64,000 bases of DNA from Streptomyces sp. WM6378 (GCF_001279695.1 NZ_LGDD01000094.1:1-64000); one strand, 5' to 3'; counted from the stretch's first letter, positions 50,479 through 59,410 are shown. A program made the numbers and translations. The notes: generated by a model from the letters alone, not told the origin.

Positions 50479-51396
50479 TCAGGAGAGGCGGGAGTAGCCC
50501 GCCCACTCCTTGATCGCGAACTTCGACCCGCTGCGGACGACCTCTGCGGCGCCTTGGCCGCCGAAGTGCGCCGGGAAGACGAGTGCGTTGTCGTCGGCGG
50601 CGCGGCCGAGCAGCTTGTGCCGGGTGGCGCGGGCTTCCACCGGGTCTTCGCAGAAGCAGGAGTTGGTCTCCGGCTCTGCGACTTGTAGCGGCGTGTGCAC
50701 CAGGTCCCCGACGAACAGGGCCTGATCGCCGCCGGATTCCAGGGTGAGTACGGACGAGCCGGGGGTGTGCCCGGGAGCGAGGTCCAGCCGCAGGTTCTTG
50801 TCGATCCGGTACGTCGTCTCCCACAGGTGGGTGAGTCCCTGCTGATGGACCGGCGAGACGCTGTCCTCGAAGACGTTCTGGTTCCCGCGGCCCAGTACGG
50901 TCGTGTTCTCGTTGGCCGGGTCCCAGAAGTCGAAGTCCCGCCGGGTCATCAGGTACGTGGCGTTCGGGAAGGTCGGCACCCAAGTCCGGCCGTCGAGGCG
51001 GGTGTTCCAGCCGACGTGATCGATGTGCAGATGGGTGTTGACCACGATGTCGACCTCCTCGGGCCGCACCCCGGCGGCGGCGAGGTGGTCGAGGTAGACC
51101 GTGTCCAGGCGGCTCCACACCGGCGCGTAGGGCCGGTCCTTGTGGTTGCCCACGCCGGTGTCGACGAGAATGGTGCGTCCCTCACTGCGCAGCAGCCAGG
51201 ACTGGATCGCCGACTGGCACTCGTCCGTCCGGGGGTTCCAGAAGTCGGGCGCCAGCCATGCGCGGTGCTCGTCCCACGCGTCGTCGGGGCTGTCCGGGAA
51301 GAACTGGCCCGGGGACATCCGCGCCGAGCCGTAGAACTCTTTGATGCGGGTGACCGTGACGTCTCCGAGAGTGATCTGCTCCGGGTTCTGATCCAT
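50479..51396 (-). CDS. Metallo-beta-lactamase-fold hydrolase
   Basis: 305 aa from ATG 51396, with GAGGAC upstream. The metal site is complete: VVNTHLHIDHVGWN (HxHxDH), LAPGHTPGSSVL (His), LFVGDLVHTPLQ (bridging Asp) and VFPAHFG (last His). The N-terminal region with ILVDTGVGNHKD and the general layout resemble lactonase-like MBL proteins (AHL lactonase or PQQ-independent esterases). It is followed by a carboxylesterase gene and is divergent from an XRE regulator, so a small catabolic or signal-degrading unit is possible. Confidence 0.9.
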   Translation of the reverse strand: MDQNPEQITLGDVTVTRIKEFYGSARMSPGQFFPDSPDDAWDEHRAWLAPDFWNPRTDECQSAIQSWLLRSEGRTILVDTGVGNHKDRPYAPVWSRLDTVYLDHLAAAGVRPEEVDIVVNTHLHIDHVGWNTRLDGRTWVPTFPNATYLMTRRDFDFWDPANENTTVLGRGNQNVFEDSVSPVHQQGLTHLWETTYRIDKNLRLDLAPGHTPGSSVLTLESGGDQALFVGDLVHTPLQVAEPETNSCFCEDPVEARATRHKLLGRAADDNALVFPAHFGGQGAAEVVRSGSKFAIKEWAGYSRLS

Positions 51397-51532
51397 GTGG
51401 TCCGTCCTCAAGCGGGGTATGTCGCCGAATGAGACCGAGCCTGGACAAGGGAACGGGTCCGCACCACTCCCGCCTTGTCCTACCCCTCGCAGGGTGTGGC
51501 TGAGTGCGGGCCGCGCACCGAATACTGGGGCG

Positions 51533-52459
51533 ATGAACGGACCCGGCCCGCTCGGCACCTTCCTCCAAGCCCGACGGGCACGACTGCGCCCCGAGGACGT
51601 CGGCCTGCACGACTTCGGACCGCGCAGACGGGTGGCCGGGCTCCGGCGCGAGGAACTGGCCCAACTGGCGGGCGTCAGCGTCTCGTACTACGCCCGACTG
51701 GAACAGGGCCAGTCCCGCGGCGCCTCGGCCGAGGTGCTCGACGCGATCGCCCGCGCTCTCCTGCTCGACCACCACGAGCGCGAGCACCTCGACCGGCTCG
51801 CCGACGCAACCCGCCACGCACCCCGGTCCCGCCGCCCGCGCCCCGAGAAGCTCACCGACGAAACACGCGACCTCCTCCGCGCCGTCAACGGCGTCCCGGC
51901 GATCGTGCTCGGCCGCCGTACGGACGTACTGGCCTGGAACACCCTCGGACACGCCCTCCTGGCCGGCCACCTGGACTTCCACGGCCCCAACGACCCGGCG
52001 CGACGCCCGAACATGAGCCGAATACTGTTCCTGGACCCGCACTGTCGAGAGCTGTACGCACACTGGGAGCCCAAGGCCCGCGCGGTGGTGGGCAACCTGC
52101 GCATCGCCGTCGGCAGGCACCCGGACGACCCGCTGCTCTCGGAGCTGATCGGTGAACTGACCGTGAAGAGCCCGGAGTTCGTCGCGCTGTGGGCGGACCA
52201 CCGCGTGACGCCCTGCGACGCCGCCTCCTACGAGCTGCACCACCCCGTCGTCGGCACGCTGACGGTGACACAGCAGACACTGTCCATCGCCCGCTCACCG
52301 GACCAGGCACTCATCGTGTGCACCACTCCCGCCGGTTCCTCTTCCGAAGAGGCCCTCGCGCTGCTCCGGCAGGTGACCGGCCGCCGGGCGCCGTCAATCA
52401 CCCATCGGCGGCAAGGCGGTTCAGCCACTCCTTCAGCAGATGCTGCTCGGCGCTGCTGA
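51533..52459 (+). CDS. XRE-type regulator with MmyB-like ligand domain
   Basis: 308 aa from ATG 51533. The HTH is RRVAGLRREELAQLAGVSVSYYARLEQGQSRGASAEVLDAIARAL (about 32-75). The remainder is the MmyB-like domain with PAIVLGRRTDVLAWNTLGHALL and the late LHHPVVGTLTVTQQTLSIARSPDQALIVCTTPAG. Such regulators bind small hydrophobic ligands and usually control a divergent enzyme gene, here the MBL hydrolase 136 bp away. Its last 62 bp overlap the convergent tetR gene. Confidence 0.9.
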   Translation: MNGPGPLGTFLQARRARLRPEDVGLHDFGPRRRVAGLRREELAQLAGVSVSYYARLEQGQSRGASAEVLDAIARALLLDHHEREHLDRLADATRHAPRSRRPRPEKLTDETRDLLRAVNGVPAIVLGRRTDVLAWNTLGHALLAGHLDFHGPNDPARRPNMSRILFLDPHCRELYAHWEPKARAVVGNLRIAVGRHPDDPLLSELIGELTVKSPEFVALWADHRVTPCDAASYELHHPVVGTLTVTQQTLSIARSPDQALIVCTTPAGSSSEEALALLRQVTGRRAPSITHRRQGGSATPSADAARRC

Positions 52460-53144
52460 GGTTCGTCCGGTCGGTCAGCGCGGCGCGCAGCGCGCGGGCC
52501 GCGCCGGCCGGGCCCGGTTCCTGCACTGCGGGCTGCTGGTTGGTGACAGCGGTGACCATGGACTCCCGCAAGGTGGTCAACAGGGCCGGGTTGCGCCGGT
52601 CCTGGGGCAGGGACAGCCAGGTGAGCACCGCGCCGCGTGCCGTGGCGTTGATGATCTGCACCGCGAGTTCCTCGTCGACGCGGAGCCAGCCACCGGCGGC
52701 GAGGCGCCGGATGCGGCCCCTGAGGATCTCCATGCCGGCCTTGAAGGCGGCCGACGACGTCCTGTTGGGCTCGGTGTACATCAGCGTGAACAGTGCGGGG
52801 TTGGCCAGGCCGAATTCGATCGCGAAGTCCCAGCCCGCTCTCAGGTCGTCGATGGGGTCCTGGGGGTCGGGGTCGACGTGCTTGGTGGCGAGAAACGCGG
52901 CGAAGCCGTGCTCGGCCACCGCGTCGAGCAGGCCGTCCTTGTCGCCGAACAGCCGGTAGAGGGCCGGTGGCTGCAAGCCCGCCGCATCGGCGACCGCGCG
53001 GGTGGTGACCGCGTCGCGACCCCCGCGCGTCAGCAGGTCGATGGCGGCCTCGACGACGCGCTGCCGGGTCTGTTCCCGGCCAGGGGATGTGGTCTCGGCC
53101 TTGTCGGCGGTGTTGCCGCTCCGGCCGTGTGAAGGCGATGGCAT
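52398..53144 (-). CDS. TetR family transcriptional regulator
   Basis: 248 aa from ATG 53144. N-terminal HTH: RQRVVEAAIDLLTRGGRDAVTTRAVADAAGLQPPALYRLFGDKDGLLDAVAEHGF. The C-terminal ligand domain is helical, with GPAGAARALRAALTDRTNLSSAEQHLL at the end. It is divergent from the NmrA-like gene 98 bp away, the usual target arrangement. The 3' end overlaps the XRE gene on the other strand by 62 bp. Confidence 0.92.
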   Translation of the reverse strand: MPSPSHGRSGNTADKAETTSPGREQTRQRVVEAAIDLLTRGGRDAVTTRAVADAAGLQPPALYRLFGDKDGLLDAVAEHGFAAFLATKHVDPDPQDPIDDLRAGWDFAIEFGLANPALFTLMYTEPNRTSSAAFKAGMEILRGRIRRLAAGGWLRVDEELAVQIINATARGAVLTWLSLPQDRRNPALLTTLRESMVTAVTNQQPAVQEPGPAGAARALRAALTDRTNLSSAEQHLLKEWLNRLAADG

Positions 53145-53242
53145 GAATCAATGGTACCGCAGGATGATTTCCATCGTTATTATCAGTGCTACCTTGAACA
53201 TGATTCCACTGGAACCACGCCATCGCGACACTGGAGCACATC

Positions 53243-54106
53243 ATGATCATCGTGACCGGAGCCACCGGGCAGCTGGGACGTCAGATCGTCGAGCGGCTGC
53301 TCACGCTCGTACCGGCGGACCGAGTAGGCGTCAGCGTCCGCGACCCGCGGAAGGCGCAGACGTTCGCCGACCGAGGCGTACGGGTGCGGCAGGGCAGCTT
53401 CACCGACCCCGCCGGCCTCGCCCACGCCTTCCAGGGCGCCTCACAAGTGCTCGTCGTCTCCGTCGACAAAATGGGCGAGGAGTGCGTCAAACAGCACCGC
53501 ACCGCGATCGAAGCCGCCGTCGCGGCGGGCGCCCGCCGCATCCTCTACACGAGCCAGATGGGGGCCGGCCCGACGTCGCGTTTCCAGGCGTGCCGCGACC
53601 ATGCCGCCACAGAGGAGATACTGCGCGCCTGTGGCGTGCCGTTCACTTCGCTGCGCAACGGCTTCTACGCCGCCAGCGCGGCGCACTTCGTCGGCAACGC
53701 GGCGGAGCGCGGCCGGCTCGTGCTCCCTGCGGACGGTCCGGTCGCCTGGACCGCGCACGCCGACCTTGCCGACGCAACCGCCGCCATCCTGGCCGACGAA
53801 GGCCGTTTCGAGGGCCCCACTCCGCCGCTCACGGCTCAACGGGCACTCACCTTCGACGACATCGCCGGCATCGTCACCGACGTCACGGGCCGCCCCACGA
53901 CGAGGGTCACCGCATCCGACGACCAGTTCCGGGAGCAGCTGGTGGGCCAGGGCGCACCGGCAGAGACGGCGGATCAGTTGCTCGGCATCTTCGCCGCCAG
54001 CCGTGCCGGTGAGTTCGCCGCCGTCGACCCGACACTCACCCGCCTGCTCGGCCGTGAACCCATAGCCGTGGGCGCGGTGTTGCGCGAGCGGCTGTCCAAG
54101 GACTGA
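53243..54106 (+). CDS. NmrA-like NAD(P)-binding oxidoreductase
   Basis: 287 aa from ATG 53243. MIIVTGATGQLGRQIVERLL is an NADP-type Rossmann start (GATGxxG). VRQGSFTDPAGLAHAFQGA, RILYTSQMGAGP and FTSLRNGFYAASA follow the QorB/azoreductase-like NmrA pattern. The classic YxxxK is absent, typical of this group of quinone oxidoreductase or redox-sensor proteins. It is divergent from, and probably repressed by, the TetR protein at 53144. Confidence 0.9.
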   Translation: MIIVTGATGQLGRQIVERLLTLVPADRVGVSVRDPRKAQTFADRGVRVRQGSFTDPAGLAHAFQGASQVLVVSVDKMGEECVKQHRTAIEAAVAAGARRILYTSQMGAGPTSRFQACRDHAATEEILRACGVPFTSLRNGFYAASAAHFVGNAAERGRLVLPADGPVAWTAHADLADATAAILADEGRFEGPTPPLTAQRALTFDDIAGIVTDVTGRPTTRVTASDDQFREQLVGQGAPAETADQLLGIFAASRAGEFAAVDPTLTRLLGREPIAVGAVLRERLSKD

Positions 54107-54176
54107 TCCGCAGCCCTGGGTTCCACTTGCCCACCAGCGCCTTTCCAGGTGCGACTGCTGTCGGCGGCCTTGCATC

Positions 54177-54192
54177 AAGTTGATTTCAACTT
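54177..54192. promoter_or_regulatory. Palindrome upstream of the LURP-one-like gene
   Basis: AAGTTGATTTCAACTT is a 7-bp dyad with a 2-nt centre (AAGTTGA/TCAACTT), AT-rich in GC-rich DNA. It lies about 110 bp before the 54303 start and is a candidate operator. The regulator is not known. Confidence 0.45.
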
Positions 54193-54302
54193 TGCGCAAT
54201 TCGGCAACTATCATGCACGGCACGGGCGTTCCTTGCCCACGTCCAACGGTTACGCCGCCGGACTCGCGCAGCCCGGGAACGCGACCAACAAGGGGGGACT
54301 TG

Positions 54303-54806
54303 ATGCGTTACCTGGTACGCGATCGCATGCTCGCCTTCCACGAAGAAGCCTGGATCGAGACCGAACAGCGGGAGAAGCTGTACAAGGTCAACAGGAAGCT
54401 GTTGCGCCTGCGGACCACGTTCCACTTCGTGGACACCCGCGGCGACCAGGTGGCCGGCATCGTCAAGAAGAGGGTGTCCCTCCACCACACGATCCTCATC
54501 CGGCGAGACGGCAAGGCAGTGGGCCGGATCAGCAAGCGGAGGTTCCGGATCTTCGGGGACCGGTTCAAGGTCAGCCTGCGGGACGGCCGACGGCTGAAAG
54601 TGGTCGGCAACTTCTGGGACCGCGAGTTCGACATCCAGCACGCGGGCACCACCCTTGCACACATCTCCCGGCGGTGGTTCAGCATCCGTGACGCCTACGC
54701 GGTCGATGTGCTGAGCGAGCAGGACGCGACGTTGCTGATCATCCTCGCGGTGTGCGTGGACCACACCCTCGAAGACCGCAAGGGCGAAAGGCTCACCAAC
54801 CTCTAG
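54303..54806 (+). CDS. LURP-one-related (LOR/YxjI) family protein
   Basis: 167 aa from ATG 54303, with AAGGGGGG nine bases upstream. The tubby-like beta barrel shows MRYLVRDRMLAFHEEAWI, then VAGIVKKRVSLHHTILIRRDGKAVGRISKR, FRIFGDRFKVSLRDG and a C-terminal hydrophobic helix ATLLIILAVCVDHTLE. These are typical of phospholipid-scramblase/LOR-type proteins in bacteria. The function is not known; plant relatives are defence-induced. Confidence 0.88.
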   Translation: MRYLVRDRMLAFHEEAWIETEQREKLYKVNRKLLRLRTTFHFVDTRGDQVAGIVKKRVSLHHTILIRRDGKAVGRISKRRFRIFGDRFKVSLRDGRRLKVVGNFWDREFDIQHAGTTLAHISRRWFSIRDAYAVDVLSEQDATLLIILAVCVDHTLEDRKGERLTNL

Positions 54807-54972
54807 ACCATTGCCACCCGAGACGAGTCATGCCGGTTGCCCCCGGTGGAGTTGGCGGCCGTCGACGGGCAGAGCAGGATCCTCACGTCCGGGCAGGCGC
54901 TCCGGGAGCGCCTGCTGGACTCAACAGCGCGCCGCTGAGGCGGCGCCCGATCGGGAGAGAACGAACAACGCC

Positions 54973-55674
54973 ATGATGGGCCACTCTCATGCCGTCAGCG
55001 GTGCCCTGCTCTTCGCGGGGACCGCGCCGTACCTGCCACCGTTGGTACTGCACACGCATCTTGCGCCACAGGAAATCCTGATGGGCACCGTGCTGTGCGC
55101 CGGCGCCGCACTGCTGCCCGACCTGGATCACCACGACGGCACCATCGCCAACTTCCTGGGTCCGGTCTCCAAGCTCCTCTGCCGGTTCGTCGCCTGGATC
55201 TCCGGCGGCCACCGCCACGCCACGCACTCGCTGTTCTTCGTGGCCTTCATGACCCTGGGCAGTTGGGCCGGAGTTTCCTACCTGGGCCGACCGTTCACCC
55301 TCAGTATGACCTTCTTCCTGCTGGCCCTCGCGGTTCGCGCCCTCAACATCTGCCCGCCCGGCCATGGCTTCCACGCCTGGGGCACCATCGTCGCGATGGC
55401 CGGTGTCGGCACGGCCGCCATCGCCAAGTTCATCCCGTCGGCGCCCGGTTGGCTGCCGTACGCCATCGGCCTCGGCTGCCTGGCTCACCTTCTGGGGGAC
55501 TCGATCACCAAGCGCGGCGCGCCGTGGCTGTGGCCGCTCAAGAACCGCTACGAGATCGTGGTGATCAAGCGCAGCGGAAACAAGCTGGAGACGGAGATAC
55601 TCACCCCGGCCATGGGCGTCGCCACCATTGCCCTGCTCTGGTTCAGTGTGCTCTCGCCCCACCCCATCAGCTGA
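54973..55674 (+). CDS. YdjM-like membrane-bound metal-dependent hydrolase
   Basis: 233 aa from ATG 54973 (ATG 54976 equally possible). About five helices. Metal-binding motifs lie between them: MMGHSHAVSGALLF at the start, LLPDLDHHDGTI and GGHRHATHSLFF. This His/Asp pattern defines the YdjM family (PF04307 type), called a hydrolase although no reaction is established. E. coli YdjM is LexA-induced. I see no LexA site here. Confidence 0.85.
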   Translation: MMGHSHAVSGALLFAGTAPYLPPLVLHTHLAPQEILMGTVLCAGAALLPDLDHHDGTIANFLGPVSKLLCRFVAWISGGHRHATHSLFFVAFMTLGSWAGVSYLGRPFTLSMTFFLLALAVRALNICPPGHGFHAWGTIVAMAGVGTAAIAKFIPSAPGWLPYAIGLGCLAHLLGDSITKRGAPWLWPLKNRYEIVVIKRSGNKLETEILTPAMGVATIALLWFSVLSPHPIS

Positions 55675-55865
55675 CGGACCGACGGACTGTGCGAGCAGCT
55701 CGACCGGCGGGCCGGTGGGGATGTTTCCACCCCGGCCGGGGGCATGGCAGCCGAATCCCGGGACGTCGTGATCCACGAACACCACAATGGCAGTGACGGT
55801 CCGCCGTCGCCGTGGCGGCCAACCGTCCAGGACTCCTCGTGGGTGAGCAAGAGAAAGAGGAAGAC

Positions 55866-56678
55866 GTGAGTGAGAGCCAGCACCCGTCCGACGTGTCGGG
55901 CAGGCTGAATACCGGGGTCGCGCACAACGCACGGGTGTGGAACTACTGGATCGGCGGGAAGGACAACTACGAGGCCGACCAGCAGGTTGGCGACCAGGTC
56001 GCCGCGATGTTCCCAGTGATCCGGGACGTGGCTCGCGCAGACCGTGCCTTCCTCGGCCGTACGGTCCGATTCCTCACCGCCGACTGCTCGGTGCGGCAGT
56101 TCCTGGACATCGGCACCGGACTGCCGACCCTGGACAACACCCACGAGATCGCCCAACGGATCGCACCCGAGTCCCGGGTCGTCTACGTCGACAACGACCC
56201 CATCGTGCTCGTCCATGCCCGCAGCCTGCTGACCGGCACTCCCCAGGGAGTCACCGATTACATCGACGCCGACGTCCACCAACCGGACCGCGTCATCGAG
56301 GGCGCCTCGAACACCCTCGACCTTGAGCGGCCCGTCGCTGTCCTGATGCTGGGAATCCTCAACTTCGTCCTCGACACGGGCCAGGCGCAGGACATCGTGC
56401 GCCGCATCATGGCCTCGGTCCCCTCCGGCAGCTATCTCGCCCTCACACACCCCACCACCGACACCGACCTCGGCGGCGAGGGCAACATCGAGGCCATGAA
56501 GTTCTGGAACGAAAACGCCACGCCACCGATCACCGCCCGCAGCCGCGCAGAGATCAGCGCCTTCTTCGACGGCCTGGACCTGCTCACTCCCGGTCTCGTG
56601 TCCTGCTCGCAATGGCGCGCCGAGTCCAACTCCGCTGCCGCACTCCCCCAGTTCGGCGCAGTCGCCGTAAAACCCTGA
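55866..56678 (+). CDS. DUF574 SAM-dependent methyltransferase
   Basis: 270 aa from GTG 55866 with AGAGGAAG upstream. DUF574 marks: the N-terminal NARVWNYWIGGKDNYEAD and FLDIGTGLPTLDNTHEIAQ (SAM-binding), then VVYVDNDPIVLVHARSLL. This family is hugely expanded in Streptomyces, often near SARP/XRE-DUF397 pairs, but none is next to this one. The substrate is not established. It is a monocistronic-looking gene with about 190 bp upstream. Confidence 0.92.
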   Translation: MSESQHPSDVSGRLNTGVAHNARVWNYWIGGKDNYEADQQVGDQVAAMFPVIRDVARADRAFLGRTVRFLTADCSVRQFLDIGTGLPTLDNTHEIAQRIAPESRVVYVDNDPIVLVHARSLLTGTPQGVTDYIDADVHQPDRVIEGASNTLDLERPVAVLMLGILNFVLDTGQAQDIVRRIMASVPSGSYLALTHPTTDTDLGGEGNIEAMKFWNENATPPITARSRAEISAFFDGLDLLTPGLVSCSQWRAESNSAAALPQFGAVAVKP

Positions 56679-56959
56679 CAGACGCCGGCACGTCTACGCC
56701 GAAGGACGATGTGCAGGAGCCGGGTGCCGTGCTCACCGCCCTGCGCCTGCCGCCTGACCGCGGCGGCGCCGGCCACGGTATAGGTGCAGCCTCGACCCGC
56801 CAGCGGGTGGCTCGCCATCATCGGACCAGCGAAGCGAGCGTTGGCCCAAATGGTGGCAATTGGTGACGTATTGCGCATGTGCGTCGTTCCAAGAGGCGAC
56901 GGGCTTCCCCCAGGGCGGCCCTGTCACCCCTCTCTGATCCACCGAACGGGAGCACAACC

Positions 56960-57373
56960 GTGATCAAGCAGGTTCTCGCCGGGGCGGCTTTCGCCACCGC
57001 CGCAACGATGGCCATCGCCGCGCCCGCCTCGGCCACCACGGGCCCCCAGGCCCCCAAGAAGCCCGCCAACGGGCTCCAGAGCATCCCCGCCAGCGCGCTC
57101 GCCGGCATCCTCGCCAACGCGCTCGCGCAGGGCGCGACCGTCAGCGGCACCGGTGCCACGGACTTCGCGACCCGCAACGGTGACACCGCCATCGTCGGCG
57201 AGGCCGGCGGCATCCTCAACACCTACGGTGCCTCGCTCGTCAACGTCGACGGTCGCTGCCTGGTGCCTCTGCCGGAGGGCGAGGGCATCGGCGGGCACCT
57301 CCTCGGCGGCCCCAAGGCCGCGTGCAACATCGCGCCCGTCGACCAGTTCCAGGCCCCGCAGAAGCTCCTCTGA
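56960..57373 (+). CDS. Small secreted protein of unknown function
   Basis: 137 aa from GTG 56960, with CGGGAGC nine bases upstream. A Sec signal (VIKQVLAGAAFATAATMAIAAPASA) is followed by a Gly/Ala-rich chain: SIPASALAGILANALAQGATVSGTG, IVGEAGGILNTYGASLVNVDGRC and a C-terminal AACNIAPVDQF. Two cysteines (GRC and AACN) could form one disulfide. It has no known domain; a chaplin or rodlin is unlikely on spacing. A large hairpin at 57412 ends transcription. Abundant extracellular protein is a guess. Confidence 0.78.
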   Translation: MIKQVLAGAAFATAATMAIAAPASATTGPQAPKKPANGLQSIPASALAGILANALAQGATVSGTGATDFATRNGDTAIVGEAGGILNTYGASLVNVDGRCLVPLPEGEGIGGHLLGGPKAACNIAPVDQFQAPQKLL

Positions 57374-57411
57374 CCCTTCAAGACCGCTGACCTGCCCTAC
57401 ACAGCACACCA

Positions 57412-57461
57412 GCCCCGTGCTGCTGCCCGCACACCCTCAGGTGTGGGCAGCGGCACGGGGC
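57412..57461 (+). terminator. Long imperfect hairpin terminator
   Basis: GCCCCGTGCTGCTGCCC (57412 onward) pairs with its near-complement ending at 57461. There is one mismatch and a two-base bulge over more than 20 pairs, with a short TCA loop. It lies 39 bp after the secreted protein stop. Confidence 0.8.
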
Positions 57462-58270
57462 CGGCAGGCACGTAACCACGCTGACACCATCGCCGCCTGC
57501 ACGGCGAAGGAGAGGCGGCGAGCCCGGCACTGGGTGCGGTCTCCCTGTTCCGTGCCAGCACACGAACTCCGCACACACCGCCCAGCGACAGCACCCGGCG
57601 CCCACCCCATCTCTCATCCGCTGACAGTGGCAGCGCGTACGCCACGTCCCGGAGACGGCCCACATGCTCCTGTGGCCCGCGCGGAGACGGGCGCCTGCCC
57701 CACCCAGGATGGTGACAGCGGTCGGAGTCACAGCGGCGAGGACAATACGGATGCGCGTGGAAGCCCTTTTGGCAGTGGTCTGATCGGACACGACAGAAGT
57801 GCCGTCCTACCCTCCGGTGCACGACATCGTCCGCAGCGCTCCCATCCGAATGAGCCTGATCCACCAGTCCAGCTCACGGGATTGCCTTAGCTGTCCCACC
57901 GGCAGGTCGTGCCGCGGATCGGCCTGCCGGTGACGACCGGAAAGGTCGAGGGGCCAGCACCTGCACGGCAGTGTCTCGCGCGATCTGCGACCGCGACAGA
58001 TCCTCCCGGTCCCTCTCCAGCCGGACCGCCGACTCCGCCGCCTCGGCCCGGAGTTCTGCCACACGCTGTCGAGCCGCGGTCTCCCGCGCCCGAGTCTTCC
58101 TGCAACGACACACACCATGGCGCCCCACCTCCACCCGTCCACGGTAGGAACACGGGGGGGGGAGGATCCAGCGGCAACAGGAGCAAGTCCCTGCCTCAGG
58201 TCGAACCGCACACGACTTCGTGGGAGGCGCCCCGTGACGCGCGTCCTCTCTCTTCCCCTGGAGTAATTCG
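57462..58270. other. 809-bp mostly non-coding region
   Basis: No strong gene is visible between the hairpin at 57412 and the IspH-like gene. Codon bias is poor in all frames except for a short minus-strand coiled-coil segment (57874-58113). A run of ten G residues at 58154-58163 interrupts the region. Confidence 0.5.
57874..58113 (-). CDS. Possible small coiled-coil protein or fragment
   Basis: 79 aa from GTG 58113 if that start is used. Residues 6-50 (KTRARETAARQRVAELRAEA, then RLERDREDLSRSQIARDTAV) form a charged heptad-like helix. The IARDTAVQVLA end resembles small helper proteins found beside actinobacterial transposases. Upstream the frame crosses the G10 run, so this could be the tail of a longer, broken gene. 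No neighbour supports a function. Confidence 0.35.
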   Translation of the reverse strand: MCRCRKTRARETAARQRVAELRAEAAESAVRLERDREDLSRSQIARDTAVQVLAPRPFRSSPAGRSAARPAGGTAKAIP

Positions 58271-59410
58271 ATGAACCGCAGTGTGCTGTTGGAGACGCTG
58301 GAGGGCTGTGTTCCCGCAAGGCGGGGCGCCTTGATCGTGGCCCGGTCGTGGATGCATCCCGATCGAGGCCGGGTCGGTTGTCCGGCGCACCCTGCTGTGA
58401 TCGCGGCCGCCGAAGAGGCCGGCCTCGCCGTCCAGGCGCGGGACCTGGGTGTCGAGCAGCAGGTGAGCGGGGAGACGACTCGTGGCGAGGGAACGATCTT
58501 CGCCGTGTCGTACGAAGACCCGGTAGGTGGTTTCCGCGGTCTCGCGGTCGCCGCGCATCGCGCGGACTTCGCCGCGATGGCGTGGGCCAGCGAAGAGATC
58601 GCCTCGTGGCGGTCGGTGATGCGCACCCGCCGGACCTTCACCCTTGATCCTGCCGACGGTCCCGCGCCGCGCAGCGGGGACACCGCGGCCTTCGCGGGGG
58701 TGTTCCCGGCGCAGCCCGAACCGCGGGACAGCGCATGGGCGGCCTGTGGTTGCGCTCTTCAGGCGCGTTGCCCGGCAGCAGGGGACAGCGCGTCCGCCAT
58801 GCGTTCCTTCCGGGCGCGAGGGGATGAGGTTGTGCTGGTGGGGGAACCTGTGTGGGGCTCAGGCATCGGCGTTCCGGTTGCGTCGGGGGGCGGAGAGTCG
58901 TACCGGGTCAGGTCGGTCCGGGATGCCGAGGCTCTCACGGCCTGTGCCCCGGAGCGACTCGCTTTCGTGGTCGCGCCGGGCAGCGTGAGTGTCGAGGTTG
59001 CCCGGTTGCTCGCGGTCCTGCGCAGGAGGTTTCCCCGCTTGCGTGGACAGCACCCTGATCAGTGGTGCTACACCATGACCGACCTCCTCTCCGCGGCGCG
59101 TTCCGCGCTGGCCGAAAGCGATGTGCTGTTGCTGGCGGGAGCCGGTACCAGTCCGGTCGCGGCCGCTGCGCAGGCCGCCGCCGCCGTGACGCCGGTCCAC
59201 CGGATCAGTGCGCTGGGCCAGCTTCGGCCCCGCTGCATCGATGTCGCAACGCTGACGATCGCCGATTGCGGAGCCCGGTTGGGTGGCCAGGTGCTGCAGG
59301 TGTTGTCCGGTCTGGGTCCGCTCGGTGTGCTGAGGCGTGCGACCCGTACCGAGTCGGTGCCCGTGGTGTCTCCGGTGGGCGGTGAGCGGACCGGCCGGGT
59401 CCGCTCCTGA
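58271..59410 (+). CDS. IspH/LytB-like protein, divergent paralogue
   Basis: 379 aa from ATG 58271. From residue 167 it follows IspH (HMBPP reductase): RCPAAGDSASAMRSFRARGDEVVLVGE, VRDAEALTACAPERLAFVVAP, RRRFPRLRGQHPDQWCYTMTD, and LAESDVLLLAGAGTSPVAAAA. Three cysteines (37, 167, 266) match the Fe-S ligands; the 167-266 spacing of 99 is near the 101 in E. coli. The IspH active-site HPE triplet is replaced by EPV (192-194), the TQTT block by APGS, and the SxNS loop by GTSP. It therefore probably carries a cluster but does not make IPP/DMAPP. It opens a region with a regulator, acyltransferase and flavoprotein. Confidence 0.75.
   Translation: MNRSVLLETLEGCVPARRGALIVARSWMHPDRGRVGCPAHPAVIAAAEEAGLAVQARDLGVEQQVSGETTRGEGTIFAVSYEDPVGGFRGLAVAAHRADFAAMAWASEEIASWRSVMRTRRTFTLDPADGPAPRSGDTAAFAGVFPAQPEPRDSAWAACGCALQARCPAAGDSASAMRSFRARGDEVVLVGEPVWGSGIGVPVASGGGESYRVRSVRDAEALTACAPERLAFVVAPGSVSVEVARLLAVLRRRFPRLRGQHPDQWCYTMTDLLSAARSALAESDVLLLAGAGTSPVAAAAQAAAAVTPVHRISALGQLRPRCIDVATLTIADCGARLGGQVLQVLSGLGPLGVLRRATRTESVPVVSPVGGERTGRVRS

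Noticed and set aside
53144..53243. Possible TetR operator with GGTA/TACC ends
   Set aside because: Only about 7 of 10 arm positions match, too weak to call.
57397..57864. 155-aa minus-strand ORF in the 57.4-58.3 kb gap
   Set aside because: Arg/His/Cys-rich, crosses the large terminator hairpin and has poor third-position GC.
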